Shown here: one piece after another, positions 9,038-20,841 of the stretch
How positions within the stretch are numbered: the stretch's first letter is position 1
How the letters are laid out: every line of letters begins with the position of its first letter
DNA from: Parasponia andersonii
Taxonomy: Eukaryota; Streptophyta; Magnoliopsida; Rosales; Cannabaceae
Assembly (NCBI GenBank): GCA_002914805.1
Contig: JXTB01000019.1
Coordinates: 168,645 to 232,644 of the forward strand
Direction of reading: 5' to 3'
DNA: 64,000 nucleotides
Notes under the pieces: model-generated
Told to the model about the DNA's origin: nothing
Databases searched by the model: none
Seen by the model: only the letters and a program-made list of their open reading frames with translations
Position numbers and translations under genes: made by a program

Positions 9038-12000
9038 TATCACGACCGCAAATTCAAAATCGTGATTTTTGGTAAATTTATGTGAAAATAATAATAAACA
9101 GTGAATATTTAGAATTCCAGATAATCAAGTACTTGAAAAATTTCAGATTTTAGTTCTCAAAAATAAGCAAATTGCAGAAATAAAAAACTTTTCATTTGTT
9201 TTAATTTTTCAAGGAAAATCCTTCATTTAAAATTTAGAGAAAAATCTAATTAATTAGTTTAGAAATATTTGTAAATTCATAAACTATAGTAAAATAAGTC
9301 AAATTAAAACCTTAGTTGCAGTGTCCAAATAATATACGTAAAATCGTTTGTATTTCTAAGTACTCAAGTTAATAGCAAAACTATCCACGTACATCTACTA
9401 AATAAATACACTATTATTAGTTAAATAAATTTAACATAAAGAGAAAAGGATGGAAGAGAATAAAGACCAACCAATGACAAGATAGGTGTAAAATCCTAAA
9501 TTTTTGTAAGGGTAATTAAGTAATTTTGCTTTAAGGGTAATTTGGTAATTTTATATTTTGGATAAATTAAACAAAAATCTGAAATAAATTTGGTATTGAA
9601 TCTAGACAAGATAAAGTCTAGGTACATTTGAGGGCAAAAGTGAAAAAGAAATTTCAAACCGGGGACCAAAACGTAACTACGGAGGGTCTAAAATGAAAGA
9701 ATCTTTTTAAAATTGTGGCCAAAGTGTAATTTCAGAAGCTTATTTTTTGGTCGGATCAGATTGCGCCACGTGTCCCACTGCTACAGTTTTTAAAAAATTG
9801 ATTAAAAACCCCGCATTTCTCTCTTCTTCTCCACCGAAACCCCTCAAACACCCACCCACGGAAACTGTTCACCTGAGCCGCCACCGTTCGCCGCCGTGCC
9901 AGACACGCCCGTCCGCCGGGACCAGAAGGCACCGACGAACCAGTATCGGGTGCTACCGTCGTAAACTGCCACCTGTCGCCGGAGAAATCTTGGCTTGAAG
10001 CTAGAGCCGCCGTGACGGAAAAATATCCGCCGTGGCGCCGTCCGACGTCCGATCACCGTGCCTCTACCACCATTGGATTCGTCTCGACTTTAGCTTTCAT
10101 TTCTAACTGGTCTTGTCCTTCAACTCAACTCCGGTGAGAAGTTGGCTACTGTAGCAATATTTTAATATTTAAATTTTGTGGTATTTTTGTAATCATTTCG
10201 GAATTGAGGTATTTTCCCCGAAAAAATTATACCACTTGATAGAGGAGTTTGAAACATGAAATTTCATGATTTTTAAGTGTTAAACCGATAACCGGAAGGT
10301 CATTAATTATCAGAACGAAAATGTGGTATTTTCCTAAATATTTCCAAAATGAGGTTTTTTGTAATTTTCGGATTTTCAGCCCATTTAGTGTTCGGGACCT
10401 CGAAACTGAGTTCTGACTTTGAATTTGGACTCAGTGAGGTCGGGACATGAAGTTTGATATGAAATATTACTATTTTTCGAAGTGGCACGAAAATCGAGAA
10501 AATAACCCGGGAATTGCACCGTTTTGCGTGCCACGGACCGGTTCCGTACCGGGACCCGTTTTGGACAAACTTTATTTCTTAACCAACGTTTTTGGGTGTT
10601 CTGAATTCAGTGGTGACCTCCGTTTCTCAATCCGAGACTTCGTTTGCAAAGTCAACTTTTCAAGTAAACGTGATGAGACTCGAAAACAACTGTTCCAACA
10701 ACCCGGTGATCAATTGAGGATGTTTCGAGCGTCTTTAGCTCAGCATAACTACTATTTCGAGGTAGGTGATTCAATTTCCTTGTTTTCTATTATTTTCATT
10801 AAAATTGGAATTTATTATGAAAAATGAAATTCTATGATTTTATTAAATTAAATTATTTGAATAGTTGTTTTGATGAACTATGAATTTATAGAATATTGTA
10901 GACTGCTCTAGATGTTTTTAAATATGATTTTGTACAAGTTTTTATACTTGGAATTTGGTAAAACCATATAGACAGTACTTTTGGATTTTAAAGTACAAAA
11001 TGGGTTTTAGTTAAAAATCAGAGCATGTCTAGGATGTTAAACTACTGCATGGATTGTTTGAGACTATATATATTGCACATTTCATATGGTCATGCATGAG
11101 AGTCATCTTAGGCATCACGGTATTGTAGTAGGCGGACTACTACACCCGCCTTCAGTGAGAGCCCGTAAACCCGCGCGAGATTTGTTTTCTGACTATATCC
11201 ATTCGATAGGCGTAGGCATTCGGTGCCCTTCTGGTTCAGAGATAGATGTCAGGCAGAGAGCACTCAATACACATAGTATAAGTTGCTCTAGTTGTGATGA
11301 GAGGATGAGAACTCATGTGATATGTTGATTTATGTGATGTGCACTATTCTTGTTTTATTATGGTTTTCTATCTGTTTAAACTTGGATATATATCTGGTTT
11401 TTGATTGAGCTTGATTTTCTATGAAGATTTTCTATATATATTTCGAATGCTCCATATTTATTAAAATGCTTTCCAGAGCTACTAACCGTGCAGTTGTATT
11501 GAGAATTACTAAAAAAGTTTTGCCCAAAAAGGTAATTAAGTTATCTACTGAGCATTCACGTGCTCACCCTCTACTTCTTTCCCCTTTCAGGTGTCAAATT
11601 ATTCTGTGATAGATATTCGTGTGGCTTGTGAAGCATGCTTGGCGTATGCTTGCAGTTCCAGTCTTCTTCATTGGTTGGTTCGTACTCTATATCATGTTTT
11701 TCCTTTTCTAAGTCAAATTTATTTAGCCATTAGTAATATATTTACTGAGTGGATGTATGAGGATGATTTCGATAGTTAATCGAGTACTTAGACATAAAGA
11801 AGATTTATGAAAATTATTTGAACTATGGGCCTATGGTTTTAAATTGAATACTTTCATTTAATTTAATGATGTAAATAAAAAGTTTCTAAAATTTATCATT
11901 TATCATTTCTCGAGTTGGTCCAATATTAAAATTTACTTACTCTTGAGGACTAAAACTTTAATTTTAAGTACTCGACTTTTTCTGAAAATTTGGGAATTTC

Positions 12001-13889
12001 TGTTTATCACTATTTTCACTTAAATTTACTAAAAATCATGGCTTTGGATTTTTGGTCATGACAATAGGAAACGACATACATATGCCAAACAAACTTGTCG
12101 AGCCATCAAGATAATTTACCCAAAAATTAAATCAACATCTGAAAGTGGAAGAAGGTAGAGGGTGAGCATGTGAATGCTCAATAGAGAATCCATTATAAGT
12201 TTTTATATGTAAGAAAATATACTCACGTTGAAAGTCATACATGATTAGTATTCCATTCAACACAGTTCACAAAACCCAAGGAGAAATCATAGTCCAATAG
12301 TTCAAACATTCCAAATTACGGTAAAATATCCATCAAAACCAGTACATATCTATTCAAGCTAACATATTACCCTGTATACTATCATCATATCCAAAGTATT
12401 CTAAAAGATCTCTGGTAAGTCCGAGCCACTTAAAAAAACTTCGTAAGTCCGATCATCTAACTTGGGGTATCGTTAGTCCGATGGCTGCGTAAATATGTGA
12501 ATGCATGCAAATGCCATATGAGTGATAAAATTAGGATACGCAGCATTTCTACAAAATCGCAAAACAACTATGCAGTATTCTTTAATCAAATATAACTTAG
12601 TCCTTAAAACTAAATTCTCAAATCATTTCAGATTTTCTAAAACTTTCAGCATTATAACAGCTATTTTTGATCAAAACCCCAAAATCCAATTTCTTGTAGA
12701 AAATAGTTCAAAATAGTATATATAACATGCTAACCAATGTGATGTACCTCCCAAGTAGTTTATATCTCAAATCAAGTCAAAATAGATATAAACACAATTT
12801 TTTATCAATTATTTCATGAAATTCTATATTTATTCAAAATATATGAAAATTAAAATTAAACCAATATGAAGATCAGATAATCGAATATCTACCTCCATCA
12901 AGTATCCAAATTAGTGTTACTTGGCTATAGAGAAAGTTAGATATCGTTTGGGTGTCGTTTGGAGGGTCGGGCGTCATTTTCAACCCTTTTGATCGATAGA
13001 TTTGAAAATTGGATTTTGAATCAGGGCCTCAGAGCGTAAAACAGACTTAACCACTGAATTCAGAGTACTCAAAAATGTTACGTTAGACATTTAATTTAAC
13101 CAATTCGGGCTCAGGTCAAATCCAGGCCCACAGCACGCAAATCAAGACGATCTACTCCGTTAGATTTATATTTACGTTCCCATCGTCAAATATAGTCAAT
13201 ATATACATCAAAATTTTTGTTTTCAAGAGTACATCACAAATATGAGACTTATTTTACAATCTAATGGTCGGATTAAAAAATTTAAATATAAAACTAAAAT
13301 AGCTCAAAATTGACAAATATGGCAAGATTCAATCCAGGCAATATTAAGTCAAGATATACATACCACATTAAAGATCGTGACGGGATCAATCAAACCTGAC
13401 TATTTTCATGGTGAAATGTCGCCGGAATCGGCGCCGGTATCGAAAAATAGCTCGCGCCTTCTATGTGTCATCGGCGATGAATGGGACGTCGCCAAGCGGA
13501 GGGGACGGTGATGCAAGGATCGTCCAGCCTCCAGCAATCGACTATAGGTGGTAGCAGCACTCGACGATTGCGGAAAATGCCTCGTTAGACGCTCGCCGTA
13601 AAATCGGCATTTTAGCCGGGAAATCGCGGGAGAGAGAGAAGGTGAGTTGAGGGCGAGATGAGCAGGCCACGTGTCTGGTCTTAATTGGACAGTGTAATTT
13701 TTTTAAAAAATTGCATGTAGGTCTCTAGTTTTCAATTTTTCTACACTTAAGTCCTCAAAATTATTATTTGGTCCTCATTTTTTAAAATTCTTTCAAATTA
13801 ACCAAAATTTGAATTTTTAATTTAATTTAATTTATTTTTTAAATGATAGAAAGACCCAAATACCCTTAGAAAAATTAAAAGGTTTTACA
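9038..13889 (+). mobile_element. solo LTR (outer), interrupted by a nested solo LTR
   Basis: The left end TATCACGACC and right end GGTTTTACA match the ends of the other copies (consensus TGTCACGACC...TTTTACA). The flanking 5-bp direct repeats GAAAT (9033-9037 and 13890-13894) are perfect. The element is split by a reverse-oriented copy at 9487-12063. Continuity across the break is shown by ACCAACCAATGA before it and ATATGCCAAA after it, matching 14563-14610 in the copy at 14182. Without the insert it is about 2.27 kb. The right part contains a GC-rich stretch and GGCCACGTGTC near 13670. No retrotransposon genes are present, hence a solo LTR. Confidence 0.9.
9487..12063 (-). mobile_element. 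nested solo LTR, minus orientation
   Basis: On the plus strand it starts TGTAAAATCC and ends GGTCATGACA, i.e. TG...CA with the family ends in reverse. The perfect 5-bp duplication ATAGG lies at 9482-9486 and 12064-12068. It is 2577 bp long. A GC-rich CCGCC-filled zone at 9840-10060 and a CACGTG at about 9769 correspond to those in the other copies. Predicted ORFs at 9747-9998, 9844-10056 and 11086-11328 are non-coding LTR sequence: the same residue string appears in the copy at 14918-15238. Confidence 0.92.
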
Positions 13890-13893
13890 GAAA

Positions 13894-13934
<41 letters not shown>

Positions 13935-14181
13935 GAAAGATTTTGGGAATTTATAACCAGACTTACGTGTTTTTTTTTATCATGTTCATTTTAGTTTTAA
14001 TATGATATATTGCTTCGATTCACAGGTTAGACATGAATTAAAACATAAAATTGGATAAAAGATTTATTCCGAAATTGGTTTTGAAGTGATTTTACTATTT
14101 CTTGTTTTCTTTAAATAGAAGTCCCTCTTTTAGAGGAGTACTGGTTTGGTTTTCTTGAAAAGTGTTGACTTTGAAAATCTC
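13890..14181. other. AT microsatellite and duplicated block
   Basis: An (AT)n run spans about 13897-13932. From about 13970 the sequence matches 18291 onward (TTAATRTGATWTATTGC, GTTAGACATRAATTA, TTTGAAGTGATTTTAC), so this is a second copy of the dirigent-flank block. Confidence 0.7.
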
Positions 14182-16514
14182 TGTCACGACCAAAAATCCA
14201 AAGCCATGACTTTTAATAAATTTAAGTGAAAACAGTAATAAACAGAAATTCCCAAATTTTCAAAAAAAGTCGAGTACTTAAAATTAAAGTTTTAGTCCTC
14301 AAGAGTAAGTAAATTTTAATATTGGACCAACTCGAGAAATGATAAATGATAAATTTTAGAAACTTTTTATTTAAATCATTAAATTAAATGAAAGTGTTCA
14401 ATTTAAAACCATAGGCCCATAGTTAAAATAATTTTCATAAATCATCTTTATGTCTAAGTACTCGATTAACTATCGAAATCATCCTCATACATCCACTCAG
14501 TAAATATACTACTAATGGCTGAATAAATTTGACTTGAAAAAGGGAAAAATGATACAGAGTACGAACCAACCAATGAAGAGGACTAGAATTGCAAGCATAT
14601 GCCAAATATGCTTATCAAGCGACACGAATGTCTATCACTGAAATAATTTGACACCTGAAAGGGGAAGGAAGTAGGGGGGTGAGCACGTGAATGCTCAGTA
14701 GAAAACTCAATTACTTTTTTGGGAAAAACCTTTTTAGTAATTCTCAATACAACTACATGGTTAGTAGCTCTGGAAAGTATTTTAATAAATATGGAGCATT
14801 CGAAACATATATAGAAAATCTTTATAGAAAATCAAGCTTAATCCAAAACCTGATATATATCCAGGTTAAAACGGATAGAAAACCATAATAAAACAAGAAT
14901 AGTGCACATCATATAAATCAACATATCACATGAGTTCTCATCCTCTCATCATAACTAGAGCAACTTATACTACATGTATTGAGTGCTCTCTGCCTGACAT
15001 CTATCTCTGAAAACCGGAGGGACACCCATGTGTCAACTCCTACCGAACCGGAGGGGCACCGAATGCCTACGCCTACCGAATGGAGATAGTCAGAAAACAA
15101 ATCCCGCGCGGGTTTACGGGCTCTCACCGAAAGCGGGTGTACTAGTCTGCCTACTACATTATCGTGAAGCCTAAGACGATTCTCATGCATGATCGTATGA
15201 AATGTGTAATATATATAGAGTCTCAAATAACCATACATTGGTTTAACGTTCTAGATATGCTCTGATTTTTAGTTAAAATCTATTTTGTACTTTAAAATCC
15301 AAAAGTACAGTCTCTATGGTTTTACCAAATTCCAAGTATAAAAACTTGTATAAAATCATATTTAAAAATATCTAGAGCAGTCTAAAATGTTTCACAAATT
15401 CATATTTCATCAAAATAACTATTCAAATAATTTAATTTGATAAAATCACAAAATTTCATTTTTCATAATAAATTCCAATTTTAATGAAAATAATATAAAA
15501 CAAGGAAATTGAATCCCCTACCTCACTATAATAGCGATACTACGCTATTGGATGCTCAAGATGCCGTTGGATGATCACTCGGAGGGTCAGGAACTAATCT
15601 CATGCCCTCGATTGTCCTCTTGCGAAAAACCAACTTCGCACCGGAGTTTAACTCTACAGACAGGCCTCTTCACTGAATTCCTAGTACCCTAAATAGCTAG
15701 GTTAGACATATGACTTGTCCAATTTGAGTCCGGGCCCACACCGGACCAGGGGCATACAAAATGAGGAAAAATCTCAACCGTCCGAACTCGATTTTTGTGC
15801 CGATCACCAAACGACACAATATATATATCAATTTTTTTTTCATGAGTACATCACAAATATGAAGTTTATTTTACGATCTAATGGTCGGATTGAAAAATTT
15901 AAATATAAAACGAAAATAGCACAAAATTATCAAAAATAATAAAATTCAATCCGGACATTATTGAGTCAAGATATATATACCATGTTGAAGATCGTGACGA
16001 GACGAGTCGAACCCAACTGATTTCACGCCGAAAAGTCACCGGAATCGGCGCCGACGAGCTTCGGAAGCCGTAGTGTTTTTCGGCTATTTCCAGTGAACGG
16101 CGAGTGTTCAGGCAGCGGGACCTACGGCGCGGTCATCGTTTAGAGCTAGGCTTTCTTCACCGGCCAGTGGCGGTCTTCGTCGACGTCGGGAAGGGCCTCG
16201 TCGGTGCAACGCCAGAATTCGGCAGTTTTCGCCGTGAATGGGAGAGAGAGTCGGGAGAGAATCGGGAGAGGAGAGAGAGAATTTGAGCTGAAAATTAGCT
16301 TGGCCACGTGTCCAAGCTTAAATGGGCAATGCAATTTTTTTAAAATTGTACATAAGTCCCTAATTTTAAAATTTTACTTCAAAATAATCCTTCAGTTTGG
16401 CAAATTAGTCCCCCTATTAAAATTTCTTTCAAATTAACCCAAAATTTGAATTTTTAATTCAATATATATATTTCAAAAGACTAAAATACCCTTCTAAAAT
16501 TTGAGGGTTTTATA
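14182..16514 (+). mobile_element. solo LTR of the TGTCACGACC family
   Basis: It starts TGTCACGACC and ends GGTTTTATA (final CA changed to TA), 2333 bp. The perfect target-site duplication ATCTC lies at 14177-14181 and 16515-16519. Internal landmarks shared with the other copies include GGTGAGCACGTGAATGCTCAG at about 14680 (shown here in part), an AACCGGAGGGACACCCATG stretch at 15013, and GGCCACGTGTCC near 16303. It contains no gag or pol, so the internal region was lost by LTR-LTR recombination. ORFs at 14918-15238 and 16104-16437 are not genes. Confidence 0.93.
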
Positions 16515-17014
16515 ATCTCAGTCCAAAAACTAGAAATACGAGGCAAAGAAATGAATTTATAAATTAATACGTAGAAGAAAAAAAGAAAATAAAATTTATC
16601 TGCACCAGTTCTAGATAGCATCCTAGAAAATGCCTTTTCATTCTCTTAATTAAAATCTATTGTATTCTTCTTGGGAAGGCGCCAAGGATTACATCCAAGG
16701 AGCCAACCTACAACATGTTAATATATAATTAACGATTTTTTTTTTTCAAAACAAAATGCTGATTGACAATTACGATCAATGAGTCACCCTCTGACCATAA
16801 ATGATGCCGTGTATTGATGAACTAATGATTACAATAAAAAAGATAATTATTTTTATTACTAGTAGTTCGAGAAACGCATTATTATAATATTTTCAACTTC
16901 TGAATTCGCATATGATCATTTGAATTCTGGTTGTTACAAAATTTGCAATATTTTTCTAGGCCGTCAAAGAATTGACCTACTACAATTTAAATGCAATGAA
17001 ATTAAGACGCATGC
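16515..17014. other. upstream region of dirigent gene 2
   Basis: The first 55 bp continue the duplicated block (CCAAAAACTAGA, GCAAAGAAATGAATT). About 16830-16990 matches 20670-20860 (TTATTACTAGTAGTTCGAG, AATTCGCATAT, TTGCAATATTTTTC), so part of this promoter exists a second time without its gene. Confidence 0.6.
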
Positions 17015-17021
17015 TATATAA
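17015..17021 (+). promoter_or_regulatory. TATA box of dirigent gene 2
   Basis: TATATAA in GCATGCTATATAACCC, 76 bp upstream of the ATG, a normal plant spacing once a short leader is allowed for. Confidence 0.65.
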
Positions 17022-17096
17022 CCCACTCAAACTCAATTCGTAAGCATTATTAATCCTTTTGAAGCATTTTTTTTCTAGCTACCTCTCGTCTCCACC

Positions 17097-17672
17097 ATGG
17101 TCAAAACTCCTCAAAAGACAACCCTAACCCTATTCATCTTCCTAATTATTTTCTCCTTCTTGAGCCTCACCATCGCGTATGACAACAACACTATTCCCGA
17201 AAACAATCTAGGGTTTAAGCGAGAAAAACTGACCCATCTTCACTTCTACATCCAAGATGTCGTCAGCGGCCGAAACCCTTCATTCGTCCAAGTCGCCGAG
17301 GCAGCAACAACGAACGCTTCGTCGGTGAGTTTTGGCATGGTGACAGTAGTGGACGAACTTTTGACCGCGGGGCCGGAGCCAACCTCAAAACAGGTGGGAA
17401 GAGTTCAAGGCATGATTGCCTTTGCGTCACAGTCCGAGGTGGGGCTTTTGATGACTTTGAACTACGTGTTCACGGAAGGGAAGTATAACGGTAGCACCAT
17501 TAGCATCTTAGGACGCAAAGCCAACAGTTTGACCGTTAACGAGATGCCTATCGTCGGCGGAAGTGGACTTTTCAAGTTTGCAAGAGGCTATGCTCAACTA
17601 AGACCTTATAAGTTTAACGCCACTAGCTCTGATGCTGTTTTCGAGTACAATTTTTATGTCTTGCACTACTGA
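17097..17672 (+). CDS. dirigent protein, secreted (gene 2)
   Basis: 191 residues, single exon, first ATG in CCACCATGG context. A signal peptide (about 1-27, LFIFLIIFSFLSLTIA core) is followed by the dirigent domain: EKLTHLHFYIQDVVSGRNP with Asp54, FGMVTVVDELLTAGPE, SKQVGRVQG, LNYVFTEGKYNGS, GGSGLFKFARGYA (154-166), and the C-terminus EYNFYVLHY. Sequons are at N30, N73, N131 and N174. Against gene 1 I count 46 differences in 191 ungapped positions (about 76% identity), clustered in the signal peptide and at 141-150, the loop before the hallmark motif. The expected role is an apoplastic partner in stereoselective phenolic coupling, substrate unknown. The shared 3' flank with gene 1 indicates local duplication; the two genes now lie in opposite orientation. 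Confidence 0.95.
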   Translation: MVKTPQKTTLTLFIFLIIFSFLSLTIAYDNNTIPENNLGFKREKLTHLHFYIQDVVSGRNPSFVQVAEAATTNASSVSFGMVTVVDELLTAGPEPTSKQVGRVQGMIAFASQSEVGLLMTLNYVFTEGKYNGSTISILGRKANSLTVNEMPIVGGSGLFKFARGYAQLRPYKFNATSSDAVFEYNFYVLHY

Positions 17673-18290
17673 TCAACATGATGATCCGTTGATCTAGCTA
17701 GCTACGTATACATATGTCTATATATATATATATACACACACATGTATGTACGTATGTATGCTTTTTTTTTTCCTCTTCTTTTGTATTTTATGCTGGATGG
17801 AGTTCAATTTCTATGTCTTCCAATATTACGATCAGTTGATATATATAAATACATATATATATATAAATACATATATATATATATATATAATCTATATACA
17901 CACTTGCATATACATATAATTAATTGGTTATATTATTGTTGTCTGAAAAATAAAAAAAGTAATAAAAGGAGTGCACCTCCATAAGGACCATATTAATAAT
18001 ACCCCAGTAAAACAAAATGAACAAGCTAAGAAAATTGTTGGAATATACTCCTCAATAATCCCTATTAGCCCGTAAAAAAAAAAAAAGAAAATAGGGACAA
18101 CATTCAACCACATTCTATCTATATAAAAAGTTAAAGAAGCCAAGTTATGTGCATAATTGTTAGCTTTCATGTGTATAGTATCAATTTGAACAAGCATTAA
18201 TGTGTGTGTTAACAAGAATTGAATTGTCATTTCTATAAATATTTAACAAAAGAATCAATAATCATGTTAAAATTTAGATTTTGAAATTCC
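17673..18290. other. 3' flank of dirigent gene 2
   Basis: The first 180 bp match the 3' flank of gene 1. It contains TA microsatellites (17720-17740, 17840-17900). The remainder to 18290 has no recognised gene. Confidence 0.55.
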
Positions 18291-18640
18291 ATATCATTTT
18301 TTTTACATGATCGATTTTAATGTGATTTATTGCATCAATTTGCAAGTTAGACATAAATTAGGAAAAAATATTTGGATTCCAAAGTGACGAAGATTTTCAA
18401 ATAATAGATAATTGGATTTGAAGTGATTTTACCGTTTTCTTTTTCATTTTTTTGAATAAAAGTCTCTCTTTTGGAGGAGTACTGGTTTGGTTTTCTTCAA
18501 AAAAGATGGGAAGCCTTAATATTAGCATTGACTTCGAAAATATCAATCCAAAAACTAGATATATATATATATATATATTTAGAGAGAGAGAGAGAGAGAG
18601 ATGCCTAAGAAACGAATGCATTAATACATAGAAAACAAGC
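18291..18640 (+). repeat. dirigent-flank block, uninterrupted copy
   Basis: Matches 13970-14181 joined to 16515-16570, but without the solo LTR: GACTTCGAAAATATCAATCC here corresponds to the split GACTTTGAAAATCTC/CAGTCC there. It ends in TA and AG microsatellites (18560-18600). Confidence 0.75.
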
Positions 18641-20119
18641 TTAACAATTCATTGATTCAGCGAGTGAAGAAACAGCGGAACGACGCCAAAAACAAACGGA
18701 GAAGACGAATATCAGCAAACGGTCCTAAAAGGGGATAATGACGTACAATAAATATTAGAAAGCCAAAGAAACAATTTGTTTAAGAACAATAAAGCAAAGA
18801 AAAGACAAAAACTTAATAGAGAACAAAAATATAAATATGTATATATATTAAAACTCAGATAGCGAGGAAGCTTAAGAACTCAAAATAGATTATTTTTGCC
18901 AGATATATTATGACTCTCGCAATTCATTTTGGAGTAAAAGTTATTTTCTTTATTCCGTACTTAGATAGTCGTAATATAATATCTAATGGGGTTTGGGGTC
19001 GCGAACGGATGACCATGATATATATTAATCTGTAAAGAGACTGGTCGAGATGGCCAGATGGGGTGCTTTCATCTTTATTTATTATTAAGTGACAAGTTGT
19101 TGTTTTATTATACTTTGGTAATGTAAATGAAAGGGGTTTTTCTGTTGCAGTTTGAATACACAATATAACACCCCTCTTTTAGAAGAACTCAAATTTGAAT
19201 TTTGATCTCCAATCTCCTAGATCTTCAACGATTGGTTTTGAGGTTTTTGTCAGTTTGGTCTGTTAATTCTTTAATTGTATATATATATTTGCTACGTACA
19301 AATGACAGTTAATGAAAAACGACGAGAACAATGTGCAAGACAACGCAAAAGGATTAAACAAAGCACAAATAAAAATTAGCTTCAAAAGATTAGACGATGA
19401 CAAATAAAAAAAAAAAAAACGTTGGCAAGACGGCATAAGAAAACGAAGCAAGCAAAAGAAACAAGTGAAATCAAAAAACAAAAACGAAAACAATGTGAAA
19501 AAAAAAAAAAAAAAAATCATAATGCACATCATATAAATCAACATATCACATGAGTTNAAAAAAAAAAAAAAAAAGAGTAAGCGAGAACAACGGAGAAAAT
19601 CACGAGAACTTTCCTTTTTTTTTTTTCAGTGGGAACCACTAGAACCATATGATAATAACAATTAAATACTAACAATTTATAGTTTTTTTCTTTTCTCTAA
19701 CATTATTAACTTGATTTTTTTTTAACATCAAATGGGCTTATTTGGTCAATTTAGAGTTTTATTCTTCGTAGGCGTACATATACCTAAATGTTGACTCAGT
19801 TTTAACTTATAATATTTTTGAGAAACATGGATTAATCGGCTCCTTGTCCGAAAACCCTATATGTAGACATAAAAGTCAAAGCTCACGACCAATGAGATCC
19901 TTGCAGCGTGATTAGTTGTTTGATATTGCAAAAGAATTTGAGATATTATTCAATAGCAATTGGACAAGTCTACTCTAATAACTAATTATAATAGGGGAAT
20001 TTACACGTAAGTTATACTAAATATTTGTGATGAAAAATATGACTCAATCATTAATACTTTTAAAACTAAACTCAATTGTCATCTCACACATACAAAATTA
20101 TTTGGATACCCTATTTCTT
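18641..20119. other. intergenic, A-rich ACG-containing repeat, no gene seen
   Basis: Two stretches (18660-18720 and 19310-19500) are A-rich with scattered AACGACG and AACGACGCC motifs like those at 39940-40200 and 55360-55500. Otherwise nothing is recognised. The poly-A at 19499-19517 and that after the N at 19558 make local ORFs meaningless. Confidence 0.45.
19524..19558 (+). other. 34-bp LTR fragment and single N between poly-A runs
   Basis: Positions 19524-19557 are identical to 14903-14936 inside a solo LTR, sit between two poly-A runs, and are followed by one N. This looks like a gap-closing artefact, not a natural insertion. Confidence 0.7.
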
Positions 20120-20490
20120 CAACAAATTTAAAATTACTTTAGCCGTCACCATCAGTCCCGATCCGAACCTCAACGACGTTGCCTCCGCTTGACTAGAGTC
20201 AAAAAATTTTAACTGTGGTCGAACTTGTTTGGCCACCTTTCCTTGTTGTTTTGGTCATTTTTCAATTGGTGACCGGAAAATTTTGAACTCGATCAAACAT
20301 TTTCGACTGGGATCGAACCACCGTTCGATCGTAGTCGAACAATTCGACTAGGGTTGAAGGCATCGGTCGAAATTTTTGATCGGCGCTTGACTGGCATTCG
20401 ACTGTATTCGACCACAGTCGAACATAGTCGGTCATCTTCCCGACGCTGTTTCCGTCACTTTTGATTTTTTCGACTTGGTCAAAAATTGTC
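20120..20490. repeat. GTCGA-rich degenerate short repeat
   Basis: TCGA-containing words (GTCGAAC, TTCGACT, GATCGAAC and reverse complements) recur at least 15 times, as in GTAGTCGAACAATTCGACTA and ATTCGACCACAGTCGAACAT. It is more GC-rich than its surroundings. The minus-strand ORF 20262-20492 lies entirely inside it and has no recognisable domain. Confidence 0.55.
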
Positions 20491-20639
20491 AAATGAGGTC
20501 AAGTGATAGATAATTTTAGAATTTTGAAATATTTATTAAATAATATGAGAATAAAAGTCTTACTTTTGTAAATAGTTTATAAGTTGTCCCATTTTTGATC
20601 ACACGTATTAAAAGAGGGTCAAAATTAATAATCCCTCCT

Positions 20640-20841
20640 TATAATACCTATATTACTAGCATAACAAATTTACTAACGATTACAATAAGAATGATAATTA
20701 TTCTTATTAGTACTATAATTTGAGGAACATTTTTTTATTAATAATTTTCCGAATTCTACGAATTTGCATATTATTTTATGTATTGTGTATGTTGCAAACT
20801 TGCAATATATTTTCATTCCTGATCAAAGGAATATCAACTAC
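20640..20841 (+). repeat. paralogous copy of dirigent gene 2 upstream region
   Basis: ACGATTACAATAAGAATGAT, ATTATTCTTATTAGTA, AATTTGCATAT and TTGCAATATATTTTC match 16820-16960 in order. The match breaks at the CACTA insertion (20842) and may resume weakly after 22395. No dirigent coding sequence follows. Confidence 0.6.

Noticed and set aside
9747-10056. Pro/Arg-rich ORFs on both strands
   Set aside because: Same GC-rich LTR segment in reverse orientation.
18924-19163. 79-residue minus-strand ORF
   Set aside because: No domain, no flanking gene signals, unremarkable length for AT-rich sequence.
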